A stretch of DNA of 64,000 bases from Dehalobacter sp. (GTDB lineage: Bacteria; Bacillota; Desulfitobacteriia; Desulfitobacteriales; Syntrophobotulaceae), in the NCBI GenBank assembly GCA_023667845.1, contig JAMPIU010000178.1, forward strand, positions 25,085 through 89,084, read 5' to 3'. A program made the translations under genes and the position numbers. Shown piece after piece: positions 54,935 through 64,000 of this stretch (positions within the stretch are counted from its first letter, which is position 1; each line of letters opens with the position of its first letter). Below the pieces are notes generated by a model. The model did not search any database. It saw only the letters and a list, made by a program, of their open reading frames with translations, and had not been told where the DNA came from.

Positions 54935-57900
54935 TTACAGGGAAATCTCAACGACATGGTTTTTGCCGTCGTCGCTTAACGCAATTGGAAAATGATCCTG
55001 AACTTTATCATCGACTTTAATCTTCGTAGACGTCATACTTTCACCAGTTTCAGTCCCTGCCGGCTGCCGGCACTTTACCGTAATTTGATACGTTGAATTC
55101 TTATGCCGGTAGGTCAGGGAGTATGACTCCCAGTTAGACGGGACACACGGGGTTAACGACAGTTTGTCCCCTGTAATCTGCAACCCTAGAATGCCCTCCA
55201 AGGCCGCCTGATACATCCATCCGGCAGCACCGGTGTACCAAGTCCATCCACCTCTTCCAACATTCGGCTGAACCGCATACACATCGGCAGCGATCACATA
55301 GGGCTCTGCCTTATATTGACTGACTTCAATACCGGTACGGGCGTGGTTGACCGGATTCAGCATCTGAAACAGTTCCATCGCCTTATCCCTGCTGCCAAGT
55401 TTACTGAACGCCAAAACCGCCCAGGCAGCCGCATGAGTATATTGTCCGCCGTTCTCTCTGACTCCGGGAATATAGGCTTTGATATACCCGGGATTTTTAT
55501 CCGTTTTATCAAATGGCGGTGTCAGCAGCTTTAACAGGGCTGCGTCCTTATCCCACAGATATCTTTCTACTGCCAGCATGGCATCAGCTGCTCTGCTTTT
55601 TAAAGCACTTCCAGACAGAATGGACCAGGACTGGGCAATCGCATCAATTTGACACTCGGAGCTTGTGATTGAACCTACCGGAGATCCGTCATCATAATAA
55701 GCACGCCTGTACCAGGAGCCATCCCAGCCATATTTCTCCATACTCTCCTGTAATTCGTTGACGATTCCGGTATATTTTTCAACTCTCTCGCTATCATCTT
55801 TTCTGGCACAAACCGGGATAAACTTTTTAAGAACTGCCAGAATAAACCAGCCAAGCCAGACGCTTTCTCCGTTCCCTTCCCTGCCAATCGCACTAAAACC
55901 GTCATTCCAGTCCCCGGTTCCGATCAGCGGCAAGCCGTGCCCGCCAAAGCGCAGGCTGCGGTCTATCGCCCGCACACAGTGCTCGTATACTGAACCGCTC
56001 TGCTCCGAAGTCTCCGGAACGGCATAACGCTCATCTTCGTTTTCCCCGAGAGCTTCAAGCTTCAGAAAGCTTGTTATCTCTTCCAAAATACTGAAATCTT
56101 CGGTATGCTCCAGATAGTCTGCTGTGACGTAAGGCAGCCACAATAAGTCATCTGAGAATTTTGTTCTGATCCCTTTGCCGGTCTCCGGATGCCACCAGTG
56201 CTGTACATCTCCCTCCGGAAACTGTCTGGAACTGTGCAGGATAATCTGCTTGCGGGTTATTTCCGGTTTGATGACGGCCAGGGGCATGACATCCTGAAGC
56301 TGGTCCCTATAGCCGTAAGCCCCGCCTGTTTGATAAAATCCCGACCGGGCCCAAATCCTGCAAACAATGGTCTGATAAAGCAGCCAACGGTTTACCAGCA
56401 GATCAAAGGACGGCTCCGGAGTCGAGATCTGGATACGCGACAAAATATCATCCCAATAGCGGCACACGCCCTGAAACGCCTCTGTGACGCTGTCCGGACT
56501 GCAAAAAGACTGAATCAATGAAAGTGCCGTTTCTTTATTTTGTTCATCCCCGAGCAGCAGGCAGACTGTTTTTTCTTCTCCAGGATCCAAGGTTACTTGA
56601 AGCAGAAGAACTGCGCATGGGTCGATGTTCGTACCCATCTTACCTGAAAGGACAGCCGATATCCCTGCCGGTTTTACCAGGCTGCCGTTAGCGCCCAGGA
56701 ATTCAGCACGGTCAGACGTTGACGCTTGATAATCCGCACCGTAACCGGTGATGAAGGCCACTCTTCCGGCAAACTCTTCCTGGTAGACATTCCGGCAGAA
56801 GATGGTCGTATCGTGCAGTTCCGTGAGTAAATAAGGCATGTTCTGTTCCCGGTTGACTCCCAGCACCCATTCCAAATAATAATAGACAGAGAGGCGTTTT
56901 GGCAGCGTATTTTTATTGGTCAACTTCAACGCTGTAATTTTCAGGTTCTTCCCCAGCGGGATAAAGACCGTCGTTTCCTGGTTAATTCCAAAGCTGGAAT
57001 GTTCAAATACCGTATACCCTTGACCATGCCTAATAAGATACGGCTGGCTGTCCCTCGCCGGCTGCGGCAGAGGCGACCAGTGCTCTTGGGAGTCCTCATC
57101 CTTGATAAAGACAGCCTCCCCGCTGACATCGAGCAGCGGATCGTTTGACCACGGGGATAGTTTGTACTCCCTGCTGTTTTGAGACCAGGTATAGCTCGCC
57201 CCTGCTTCAGAAATAATTGTCCCGAATTTTTCATTCGCGATTACATTGACCCAGGGCAGCGGGGTTGGCTGACTTTTCTCATTAATGATCACGTATTCTT
57301 TTCCGTTGTCCGTAAATCCGCCATAGCCGTTAAAGAACTTAAAGCCTTCTGTCTTTTTACTCTCCAGGACAGTGAGGTGCGTTTTACATACATTCTGTAC
57401 AGGGAGGCTGTCTTTTTCTGACCGCCCGCTGGTAATACGGTTGCCTGCGATTTGTTCTATTGTGATTCTTTCGCCGGAAGTTTGTTCACTGGCAGCCGGT
57501 TCGTCTATGATCTTTTCACCAGCCCGCAGACACTTCATGATCTGGTGGTTTAAAGATCCGTTTTCGCCGGAAAATATGACGCTGGCGACGGTATGAAGCA
57601 GAATATCAGCCTCCCCGGAAAGCTGATCTTTTTTTAGGAGAAATACGCCTCCGGGTTTATTGACGAGTTTCCGAACATGACTGATGCTGATTTTTTCCAT
57701 GATAACTTCCTGGGTTGCCTGAAAGTATCCCGTTTCGTCCTCATTGAAAATAACCAAGTCGATGTAGAGGCCTTTTATTTTCCAATATTCATGAATGGTC
57801 AGGATTTGATCGACCAGCTTGAGCTGGCTGCTATCCTGAATCTTCAGCATGACAACCGGCAGGTCACCCGATATGCCATGAGACCAGAGAGAAGTTTGTC

Positions 57901-60900
57901 CAAGCTGATTCGATGCTGCGGGACTTTTCCGGATTGGACAGCCATAGATGACCTGCCCGGCCAGACTTGAAATCATATTGGCTTCTCCAAAAGACAGTTG
58001 AAGGTTCGTTAATTCCATTAGATTTTGCGACCATGCCAATTCCCTGGCTTGCGTGATCACATAGCTGCTGCGGTATTTCTGGGCAAGCTGAAGGACAGAT
58101 TCCAACGTATTTCCATATCCGGTCAGGAAATAGACAGATACTGTTCTTCCCGGATCAACTCTCACCCTGGCCCGCAGACTTAAGATCGGATCAAGAACCG
58201 CTCCTACCGAATTGGACAAAGGCTGGTTAATATCCATGACCCTAGGATCGGCCAGCGTTCGTCCGCGTCCGATAAATTTGACTCTGTCTGTCTCATACTC
58301 GGTTTCCCCAAACATATTTCCTTCACTGAACAAGGTATGCATCATATAATGTTCTGCGTTGTGCAAATGCCGTGGCCGCCGAAAAGCGACAAGGGTATTA
58401 TTTTCATACTTTGTCTGGATGAACAGCTTGCTGAAGGCGGGATGAGCCATATCCGCCGAGAGTTCATCCAAAGCAACTTCCATATAACTTGTCAGTTGGA
58501 GATCCCTGGAATAACTGCTTTGATTGGTCAGCGTGATTCGCCTGATCTCCACAGGATCCTCAGGAGCGACGAATACATCTGTCTGCGTGATGATATTTCC
58601 GTCTTTGCGGATATACTTGACCGTATTCGGAAAACAGGTTACCTTGTATTCCTCAGGCTGGGTCTGAACCGGTTTGGCCGTAGCCGACCAAAGATTTCCC
58701 GAATTAAGATTTTGGACATAGAGAAATGTTCCATACCTGTCCATGGCGGGATCTTTGCGCCAGCGGGTCAGAAAAAGATGATTATACTGACTGTAGCCTG
58801 TACCGGAAAGCGTAAGCATGACGGCATATTCCCGGTTCGAAATGAAGCTGCAGCGCGGAACCCGGGTATTCGGACTCAGGTAGACCACAGGTTTCTCTCC
58901 GAGTTTGCAGGAAATAGCGCGGACTTCCTTTTCCCCGTTTTCTTCGATCATCGGATTAAACGTATATTCTTTCAGCGGAACCTGCTCCTGCAGCAGCATT
59001 TCAATCGATTTGATGACCGGTTCCCGGTGGAAGCGCTCCTGCATCCTGTTTGCTCCAAGGACATTCCCTAAGGCGATCAAGCTCATCCCCTGGTGGTGAG
59101 ACATATAGCTCTTGACGATACTGGATTCCTCATTATACGGAACCCTGCTTTTGGTATAGTCAATCGCTTCAAACAGTCCGAATATACCGTTATAACCTTT
59201 ATTTTTCATCAAACGGAGGTTTTCCATACTTGCTTTAAAATCAATCGGCAGCGCCATAAAAGTTGAATACGGGGATATGACCATATCTTTGGACAATCCT
59301 CTTTTCAGGCCTAAGCCCGGAACGCCAAAAGCTTTATATTGGTAATTGTTCTGGATATCAAAACAGAAAAATCCCGATTCGGATATCCCCCACGGCATTT
59401 TGGCCTTTTCCGTATGCGCCTGTTGAATCTTTACCACAGAGCGATAGGATTCATCAAGGAGCGTTCCGCGATAGCCCTTAAACAGGATAGAAGGCATTAA
59501 AAACTCAAACATGGTTCCGCTCCAGGATACCAGACAGCGCCTGCCGTTTATTCTGGTCAGCGGCCGGGCCATCTTAAACCAGTGGCTTTGAGGCACATCC
59601 CCTTTGGCAATTGCCAACAGGCTGGTCTGACGGGCTTCCGAGGCCAGCAGGTCATAATAGGATTTATCCCGTTTCCGCTCTGTTAAATTGTAGCCGATCG
59701 TAAACAGCTTGATCTGATCATCAAACAAGGGCTTGAAGTTCATTCTGTACACAAAATGATGAAGATCTTTCTGTAGCTTCCCAGCCCGGAGCAAAGTCAG
59801 AACGGCTCGTTTAAGCCCGCGATAGAGATAAGGCTGTAATTCCTTACCGGCGGTTTCCGGATTGTTCAGCAAGCCCAGATATTCCCGGATAAGAGATTTG
59901 ACTGGGTACTGTCCGAGCTTTCGCAAAGAATCGGGCAGGTTAGGCAGGGTCAGGAACGGGAAGAAATATTCCAACGCATTTTTTCCGTCTTGAAGCATCC
60001 GAGCCAAAGCCTCCGGCCAAAAATCTTTTGTCATCAGCCTGAGGTCTGTCTCGGGTTTCTCAGCCGTATTTCCGTTTTGATCTGCCGGATTTCTGAGATG
60101 ATTGCGCGTCAGTTTTGCCCATTTATCTACAAATGCATAACAAGTTTGAAGGTCTGTTATGCCTGCGGACGCTCCGGCTTCTTCAGCTCGCTCACTTGCC
60201 ATGATGGCTTTCAGTTCTGCGCCAAAAGATCCCCTGACGTCAGGATCCACCGTGCCGGCATTCTCCTGACTCAGCAGATAAGTATCCATGAACCCCTGCA
60301 GCATGTTTTGCCCGATCAGTGGTTTCCCTGAAATTTCGGCCAGACCGTTTTTTAGCGCGATCATATAGCCTGCCATGTTGCCGCTGTCAACCGTGGAAAT
60401 ATAGATTGGGTGAAGTGGTTCCAGCGTCTGCGTATCGTACCAGTTATAGATATGCCCATTCCATTTTGGCATTCCTTGGATCGTCCGAAGCGTATTCCTG
60501 ACCCGGCTCAGCATTCTTTCCGTGGTTACATAGCCGAGATCTCCGGCTGTAAGGTTAGCCAGCAGCGCCAGCCCGATATTGGTAGGTGATGTCCTGCAGG
60601 CCTCTCCTTTATGCGGCTCCAGCTGGATATTATCCGGAGGCAGATAATTGTTTTTCGCATTGACAAAAAGATCAAAATAAGCCCATACCTGCCGAGAGAA
60701 CATACGAAGCACCCTGCGGTCTTCGGAAGATATCTCTGTGATAGAACCGGCATAGGGCAGACTCATTCGGTAGGCAAGCCATGGCGACGCCAGCCAGCTG
60801 ATCAACAAGATTGTTAGGATTATCCCCGTAAGCAAGCTCACATAAAAATAACCGGATAGAAAGAAAAGGCTCATCACGATGCCGCGCGCCATTCTATGAT

Positions 60901-63580
60901 AAAAATTCCAGGGGTCTAACTGAAGATGCGTTTCAGAATCTGCAGCCGTCTCCCATTCGAGTAAATTGCGTTTGGTGATGATTTGTCTCCCAAGACTCCT
61001 AAATACGGCATCCAGTTGATTATACGCTTGATACGGCAGCACCGCGATGCTGAACAGGATCTGGCTGATTCCTAGTTTCAGCTCAAACTTAAAGATCCTG
61101 AAGGTTATACTGCGGTCGATAAGGCGTCCGCCAATGTTCAGAAGCAGCGGTAAACTCAAACTCAGCAGGACTAAAATCGCCAGCTGGCTGAAGAACTGAT
61201 GCAACGCGGTAACGGCTAAAAAAAGAATAATTATCTGAAAAGGCGTTTCCAGGCTCCGTCTGAGATTGTCAAAAATCTTCCAACGGGATACAGCGGAAAA
61301 GTCCTGCTGAAACATATAACGCGCAATTTGCCAGTCTCCCCTTATCCAACGATGCGCCCTTTTGGTATGCGACAGGAATTTGGTCGGATATCCGTCAAAA
61401 AACTCAATATCCGTCGCTAAGGCTGTACGCGCATAGAGACCTTCAATTAAGTCGTGACTCAGGATCCTATTATCCGGAAAGGCATCTTGGGTCACGGCGT
61501 GAAATACTTTCAGATCATAAATGCCTTTTCCTGTAAATATTCCTTCTCCAAAGAGATCCTGATAGATATCTGAAATCGCGCACGTATAGGGATCAATGCC
61601 TGCTGTTCCGGTGAACACCCTGGCAAAAGGCGAAGCAAACGCGCTTGCCGCCGTAAGACCGATCCGCGGCTGAATAATACCATAGCCATAGGCGATACTT
61701 TTGCCGTTGTCAGCCAGTCTTGCTTCATTCATCGGATGCGCAATTGTACCAATCAGCTTGCGTGCAGAATCTCTGGGCAGTATTGTATCGGCATCCAGCG
61801 TGATAACATAGCGGATTCCTTGCATGGCTTCCGGCTTTCCTGTTTGAATAAAGTAACTCGTCTCTCCCTCGTGCAGAAGCAGCCGGTTGAATTCAATCAG
61901 CTTTCCCCTTTTTCTTTCCCATCCCATCCAGGTCTTATCTTTTTCGTTCCATTTTCTTTCCCTGTGAAAATAGAAAAAACGCTCTTCCCCATATTTGTCA
62001 TTCAGTTTTGCCGCCGCTTTGACACCTGCCTGAATGATCTCATCATCCCCAAGCTGTTTGGCCGCAGGGGCATCTGCAAAATCACCGAGAACGGCAAAGC
62101 ACAAGTTCTGATCCCGGTTGCTTAAATAGTGTGTTTCCAGTTGTTTCATTTGCTGCCGGACTTTGGACGGATGATTGAAAATTGCCGGGATTACAACAAT
62201 GGTTTTGTATTGCTCCGGTATCCCGTTATCCAGGTACAATTTCGGCAGAAAGTTCGGAGACAGCATCCTGCAGAACAAACGATTAATGAGACAGACAGCC
62301 ATGCCATTGATCAGGACCAGCGCTCCAATCAGGCCCAGAAGCATACTACCCGACGATACATTGCCAGAATTGTTTTTTGTCAGATCGAGAAAAATAAAAA
62401 AAGGTATCAGTGTCGCCAGAAATATTAACCCAAGGTAGGACAAGGCAGGTTTTAATTTCAGATAACAGTATATGCCATGAAAAGACTTTTTTACCCTGCC
62501 CCAACTGTCGGCCAGCTCCTTTTCCAGGCGCACCTTGCCAGAACCAAACAGGTAATAACCAACATGGTTAAAAGGCGCAGACTGGTTCTGGGCAGCTAAT
62601 TTTTCCAATGTTCTGGCCACAATAATTTCTGTAACTTTATATTTTCCTGCCAGACCTTCTATTTCATGCCTGTATTTGTCCCGGGAATCAAAATCCATCT
62701 TATCAAATATTCGGGCCGGATCCTTTTGAAGGGTTTGCTGTACCAGACTGACATTTTCGAAAAAAGCAGACCAGTTCTCAGCGTTAATCTGTTTGATATC
62801 CGTGACAAGTTTGCCCATGGCCGCTCCCTGGGCTGTCAGAAAATGATGTTCTGAATTTACGGCCTTCTCCACCGTTGTATTTTGTCTGCTGGCCGCATTA
62901 TCAAGCCAGTTGTACAGTATTTTAGCTTCTAGGCCATGTTCCTTAAGCTTTCTGGAGATTCTTTCCATAAAAATTGCCGTGAGCACGTCTTCCGGATCAT
63001 GCCCAGATGCAGGAGGCATCTCAGCTGCGGGCGTTTCAGCGTCCGTGCTTCCGTCAAATACAGTCTTTAACCAATCATCAGCTTTTCTTCTTTCGGCCTG
63101 GATATAAAGAATACGCTCAATCTGATAGTAGACTTTTTCCAGCAGCAGTACTTTTAACATCATTGGAACAGCCCATATCTCAGCAGATGAAAGCGGCGCC
63201 TCTTCCTGATACCCGGTAATAAACGCCTTTAATTGATCAAAATTTAATTCATGTTCACACTGTTTTAGAAACTCAGCTATAATTAGATAAATTCTGGGGT
63301 AACCGGCGTTATCCCCTCCTTTTAAATACTGCAACTTGCTTTCATATTCTTTGGAGATATCCTTGGTCAGTCCTGTGATCAATTCGCTGATAATGTAGTA
63401 GTTGTCCAGGTACCATTCTGCTGCGGGAATGACGTCTTCCGTTTCATAGTAATATTCATTGATTGGAGAATAAGCTTCACGGATATAGGCACTTTGTCTT
63501 TTAATAACCGGCAGTAGGCTCCGACCTCTAGGGGTAAGCCCCAGCCAGTTATGGAATTGAGCAAGTTCCGAGATCTTCAT
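54935..63580 (-). CDS. Cyclic beta-1,2-glucan synthetase (GT84-GH94 fusion)
   Basis: This 2881-residue protein has the NdvB/Cgs layout. An N-terminal domain leads to membrane helices (about 375-440), then a GT84 transferase domain (about 440-900; RYVITLDADTILPRDSARKL and KRAHRWIRGDWQIARYM) with more helices after it. Two large glycan-binding beta-sandwich regions precede the C-terminal GH94 phosphorylase-like domain (GAYGYRDQLQDVMPL and GLPLIGTGDWNDGF, about 2380-2810). The enzyme initiates and elongates beta-1,2-glucan from UDP-glucose and cyclises it; the GH94 part controls chain length. No transporter (NdvA/Cgt) is adjacent. Its size is normal for the family, and it appears intact. Confidence 0.95.
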   Translation of the reverse strand: MKISELAQFHNWLGLTPRGRSLLPVIKRQSAYIREAYSPINEYYYETEDVIPAAEWYLDNYYIISELITGLTKDISKEYESKLQYLKGGDNAGYPRIYLIIAEFLKQCEHELNFDQLKAFITGYQEEAPLSSAEIWAVPMMLKVLLLEKVYYQIERILYIQAERRKADDWLKTVFDGSTDAETPAAEMPPASGHDPEDVLTAIFMERISRKLKEHGLEAKILYNWLDNAASRQNTTVEKAVNSEHHFLTAQGAAMGKLVTDIKQINAENWSAFFENVSLVQQTLQKDPARIFDKMDFDSRDKYRHEIEGLAGKYKVTEIIVARTLEKLAAQNQSAPFNHVGYYLFGSGKVRLEKELADSWGRVKKSFHGIYCYLKLKPALSYLGLIFLATLIPFFIFLDLTKNNSGNVSSGSMLLGLIGALVLINGMAVCLINRLFCRMLSPNFLPKLYLDNGIPEQYKTIVVIPAIFNHPSKVRQQMKQLETHYLSNRDQNLCFAVLGDFADAPAAKQLGDDEIIQAGVKAAAKLNDKYGEERFFYFHRERKWNEKDKTWMGWERKRGKLIEFNRLLLHEGETSYFIQTGKPEAMQGIRYVITLDADTILPRDSARKLIGTIAHPMNEARLADNGKSIAYGYGIIQPRIGLTAASAFASPFARVFTGTAGIDPYTCAISDIYQDLFGEGIFTGKGIYDLKVFHAVTQDAFPDNRILSHDLIEGLYARTALATDIEFFDGYPTKFLSHTKRAHRWIRGDWQIARYMFQQDFSAVSRWKIFDNLRRSLETPFQIIILFLAVTALHQFFSQLAILVLLSLSLPLLLNIGGRLIDRSITFRIFKFELKLGISQILFSIAVLPYQAYNQLDAVFRSLGRQIITKRNLLEWETAADSETHLQLDPWNFYHRMARGIVMSLFFLSGYFYVSLLTGIILTILLISWLASPWLAYRMSLPYAGSITEISSEDRRVLRMFSRQVWAYFDLFVNAKNNYLPPDNIQLEPHKGEACRTSPTNIGLALLANLTAGDLGYVTTERMLSRVRNTLRTIQGMPKWNGHIYNWYDTQTLEPLHPIYISTVDSGNMAGYMIALKNGLAEISGKPLIGQNMLQGFMDTYLLSQENAGTVDPDVRGSFGAELKAIMASERAEEAGASAGITDLQTCYAFVDKWAKLTRNHLRNPADQNGNTAEKPETDLRLMTKDFWPEALARMLQDGKNALEYFFPFLTLPNLPDSLRKLGQYPVKSLIREYLGLLNNPETAGKELQPYLYRGLKRAVLTLLRAGKLQKDLHHFVYRMNFKPLFDDQIKLFTIGYNLTERKRDKSYYDLLASEARQTSLLAIAKGDVPQSHWFKMARPLTRINGRRCLVSWSGTMFEFLMPSILFKGYRGTLLDESYRSVVKIQQAHTEKAKMPWGISESGFFCFDIQNNYQYKAFGVPGLGLKRGLSKDMVISPYSTFMALPIDFKASMENLRLMKNKGYNGIFGLFEAIDYTKSRVPYNEESSIVKSYMSHHQGMSLIALGNVLGANRMQERFHREPVIKSIEMLLQEQVPLKEYTFNPMIEENGEKEVRAISCKLGEKPVVYLSPNTRVPRCSFISNREYAVMLTLSGTGYSQYNHLFLTRWRKDPAMDRYGTFLYVQNLNSGNLWSATAKPVQTQPEEYKVTCFPNTVKYIRKDGNIITQTDVFVAPEDPVEIRRITLTNQSSYSRDLQLTSYMEVALDELSADMAHPAFSKLFIQTKYENNTLVAFRRPRHLHNAEHYMMHTLFSEGNMFGETEYETDRVKFIGRGRTLADPRVMDINQPLSNSVGAVLDPILSLRARVRVDPGRTVSVYFLTGYGNTLESVLQLAQKYRSSYVITQARELAWSQNLMELTNLQLSFGEANMISSLAGQVIYGCPIRKSPAASNQLGQTSLWSHGISGDLPVVMLKIQDSSQLKLVDQILTIHEYWKIKGLYIDLVIFNEDETGYFQATQEVIMEKISISHVRKLVNKPGGVFLLKKDQLSGEADILLHTVASVIFSGENGSLNHQIMKCLRAGEKIIDEPAASEQTSGERITIEQIAGNRITSGRSEKDSLPVQNVCKTHLTVLESKKTEGFKFFNGYGGFTDNGKEYVIINEKSQPTPLPWVNVIANEKFGTIISEAGASYTWSQNSREYKLSPWSNDPLLDVSGEAVFIKDEDSQEHWSPLPQPARDSQPYLIRHGQGYTVFEHSSFGINQETTVFIPLGKNLKITALKLTNKNTLPKRLSVYYYLEWVLGVNREQNMPYLLTELHDTTIFCRNVYQEEFAGRVAFITGYGADYQASTSDRAEFLGANGSLVKPAGISAVLSGKMGTNIDPCAVLLLQVTLDPGEEKTVCLLLGDEQNKETALSLIQSFCSPDSVTEAFQGVCRYWDDILSRIQISTPEPSFDLLVNRWLLYQTIVCRIWARSGFYQTGGAYGYRDQLQDVMPLAVIKPEITRKQIILHSSRQFPEGDVQHWWHPETGKGIRTKFSDDLLWLPYVTADYLEHTEDFSILEEITSFLKLEALGENEDERYAVPETSEQSGSVYEHCVRAIDRSLRFGGHGLPLIGTGDWNDGFSAIGREGNGESVWLGWFILAVLKKFIPVCARKDDSERVEKYTGIVNELQESMEKYGWDGSWYRRAYYDDGSPVGSITSSECQIDAIAQSWSILSGSALKSRAADAMLAVERYLWDKDAALLKLLTPPFDKTDKNPGYIKAYIPGVRENGGQYTHAAAWAVLAFSKLGSRDKAMELFQMLNPVNHARTGIEVSQYKAEPYVIAADVYAVQPNVGRGGWTWYTGAAGWMYQAALEGILGLQITGDKLSLTPCVPSNWESYSLTYRHKNSTYQITVKCRQPAGTETGESMTSTKIKVDDKVQDHFPIALSDDGKNHVVEISL

Positions 63581-63665
63581 ATTTCAACCCCAACATATTT
63601 TTTTCTTTACTCATTATGTCCATTTTTGCGGGCATAATTCGTAATTTACAGCCTGCTGGGGCAAA

Positions 63666-63710
63666 TCGCCGCTCTTCGCCATCCGTGGTACCGCAGTATT
63701 CGTCCATCTC
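63666..63710 (+). repeat. Degenerate copy of the CCATCC-type repeat
   Basis: CGCCGCTCTTCGCCATCC at 63667, followed by GTGGTACCGCAG and TATTCGTCCATC, aligns with the 51-bp unit at 30230-30280. A shorter fragment, CGCCGCTCCTTGCCGT, lies at 63818-63833. The remainder of 63581-63880 shows no gene. Confidence 0.65.
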
Positions 63711-63880
63711 TAGTACTGTGTATTTTAAATAAATAGGTAAATAACATTCAGACTTTAGTATCTCGGGCCTGTCTGCCTGCCACAATTCCGCTTTCGACCA
63801 TTGTATCATCCTTGATACGCCGCTCCTTGCCGTAAGCCTAGAGGCTAACTGCCCGAGCACAAAGGAAAGACGCCTCAAAA

Positions 63881-64000
63881 TGAAGTGCACCCCAAATGTT
63901 GGACAAAAAAATCTAGCATTTGGAGGTGCACTTTTCTTTGGCAAAGTATTCTTATGAACAACGTCTAGAAGCGGTATTGAAAGTAACCGAACAACACATG
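63881..64000 (+). mobile_element. Left end of an IS3-family insertion sequence (cut by window end)
   Basis: The sequence from TGAAGTGCACCCCAAATG (63881) has the form of an IS150-group terminal inverted repeat. It is followed 57 bases later by the start of an OrfA-like frame. The right end and OrfB are beyond the window, so the element's exact identity is open. Confidence 0.75.
63938..64000 (+). CDS. IS3-family transposase OrfA, N-terminal 21 residues
   Basis: TTG 63938 lies nine bases after GGAGGTG and opens a frame reading MAKYSYEQRLEAVLKVTEQH, the typical beginning of IS150-like OrfA, the helix-turn-helix part of a frameshifted transposase. The ribosome site and start lie in or next to one arm of a hairpin formed with the inverted repeat (63884-63898 with 63917-63932). 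Only the first 63 bases are in the window. Confidence 0.75.
   Translation, partial: MAKYSYEQRLEAVLKVTEQHM

Overview
The window reads as a chromosomal stretch of an anaerobic, low-to-mid GC Firmicute. Most start codons have strong GGAGG-type ribosome sites, with a few TTG and GTG starts. There is a rubrerythrin, an Hsp33, a late cobalamin pathway under a B12 riboswitch, DUF4474 proteins and a very large cyclic beta-1,2-glucan synthetase. This combination suggests Peptococcaceae/Desulfitobacteriaceae (Dehalobacter, Desulfitobacterium or Desulfosporosinus-like). That placement is an inference from gene content, not from a marker gene. No rRNA, tRNA or CRISPR array was recognised.

Layout. 1-8.9 kb: the 3' end of an NlpC/P60 hydrolase, a decayed FtsX-type permease, a DUF456 membrane protein, an ABC exporter behind a possible attenuator, a Gln-rich coiled-coil protein, two tandem DUF4474 paralogues with separate terminators, a DUF6765-like protein, a MerR/TipAS regulator with a 19-bp-spacer promoter, and rubrerythrin. 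9.4-18.2 kb: a MarR-EmrB efflux operon, an Hsp33-SDR pair, and a TetR-MMPL-heptad-repeat export operon. 18.5-20.2 kb: a DUF4405 membrane protein with a CXXCH tail, then a repeat-rich gap with a MITE-like element.

20.2-30.6 kb: a leftward cobalamin cluster. In transcription order it is promoter, B12 riboswitch, terminator, tandem repeat, cbiA, cobU, cobS, a short CobU-like gene, cobC, cbiB, a gap with two hairpin elements, cobD, a phosphoglycerate-mutase-like gene, cobQ and cobO. Together these cover corrin a,c-amidation, adenosylation, peripheral amidation, aminopropanol attachment and nucleotide-loop assembly. The phosphoglycerate-mutase-like gene overlaps the threonine-phosphate decarboxylase gene and is a candidate source of threonine phosphate. 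No cobT is present.

30.7-36.3 kb: an ABC-2 export pair, a SAM methyltransferase, an ABC-F ATPase and a DUF3102 protein. 36.3-50.5 kb: the most striking region, a leftward secreted polymorphic-toxin locus. A 1682-residue RCC1/Asp-box/FN3 protein is followed by a 2709-residue fusion of signal peptide, subtilisin protease, RHS shell, 11-residue amphipathic repeats and a HYD1-type ADP-ribosyltransferase-like tip, then by a small DUF6881 protein, the likely immunity partner. 50.5-63.6 kb: LutB-like and LutA-like iron-sulfur proteins, a prohibitin-type SPFH protein, a TIGR00266 (AIM24-like) protein and the cyclic glucan synthetase. The last 120 bases are the left end of an IS3-family element.

Several gaps carry structured repeats. 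One family has a conserved core hairpin enclosed by outer inverted repeats that differ from copy to copy (8976-9076, 24643-24768, 25074-25177). A related CCATCC-type motif occurs at 30179-30290 and 63666-63710.
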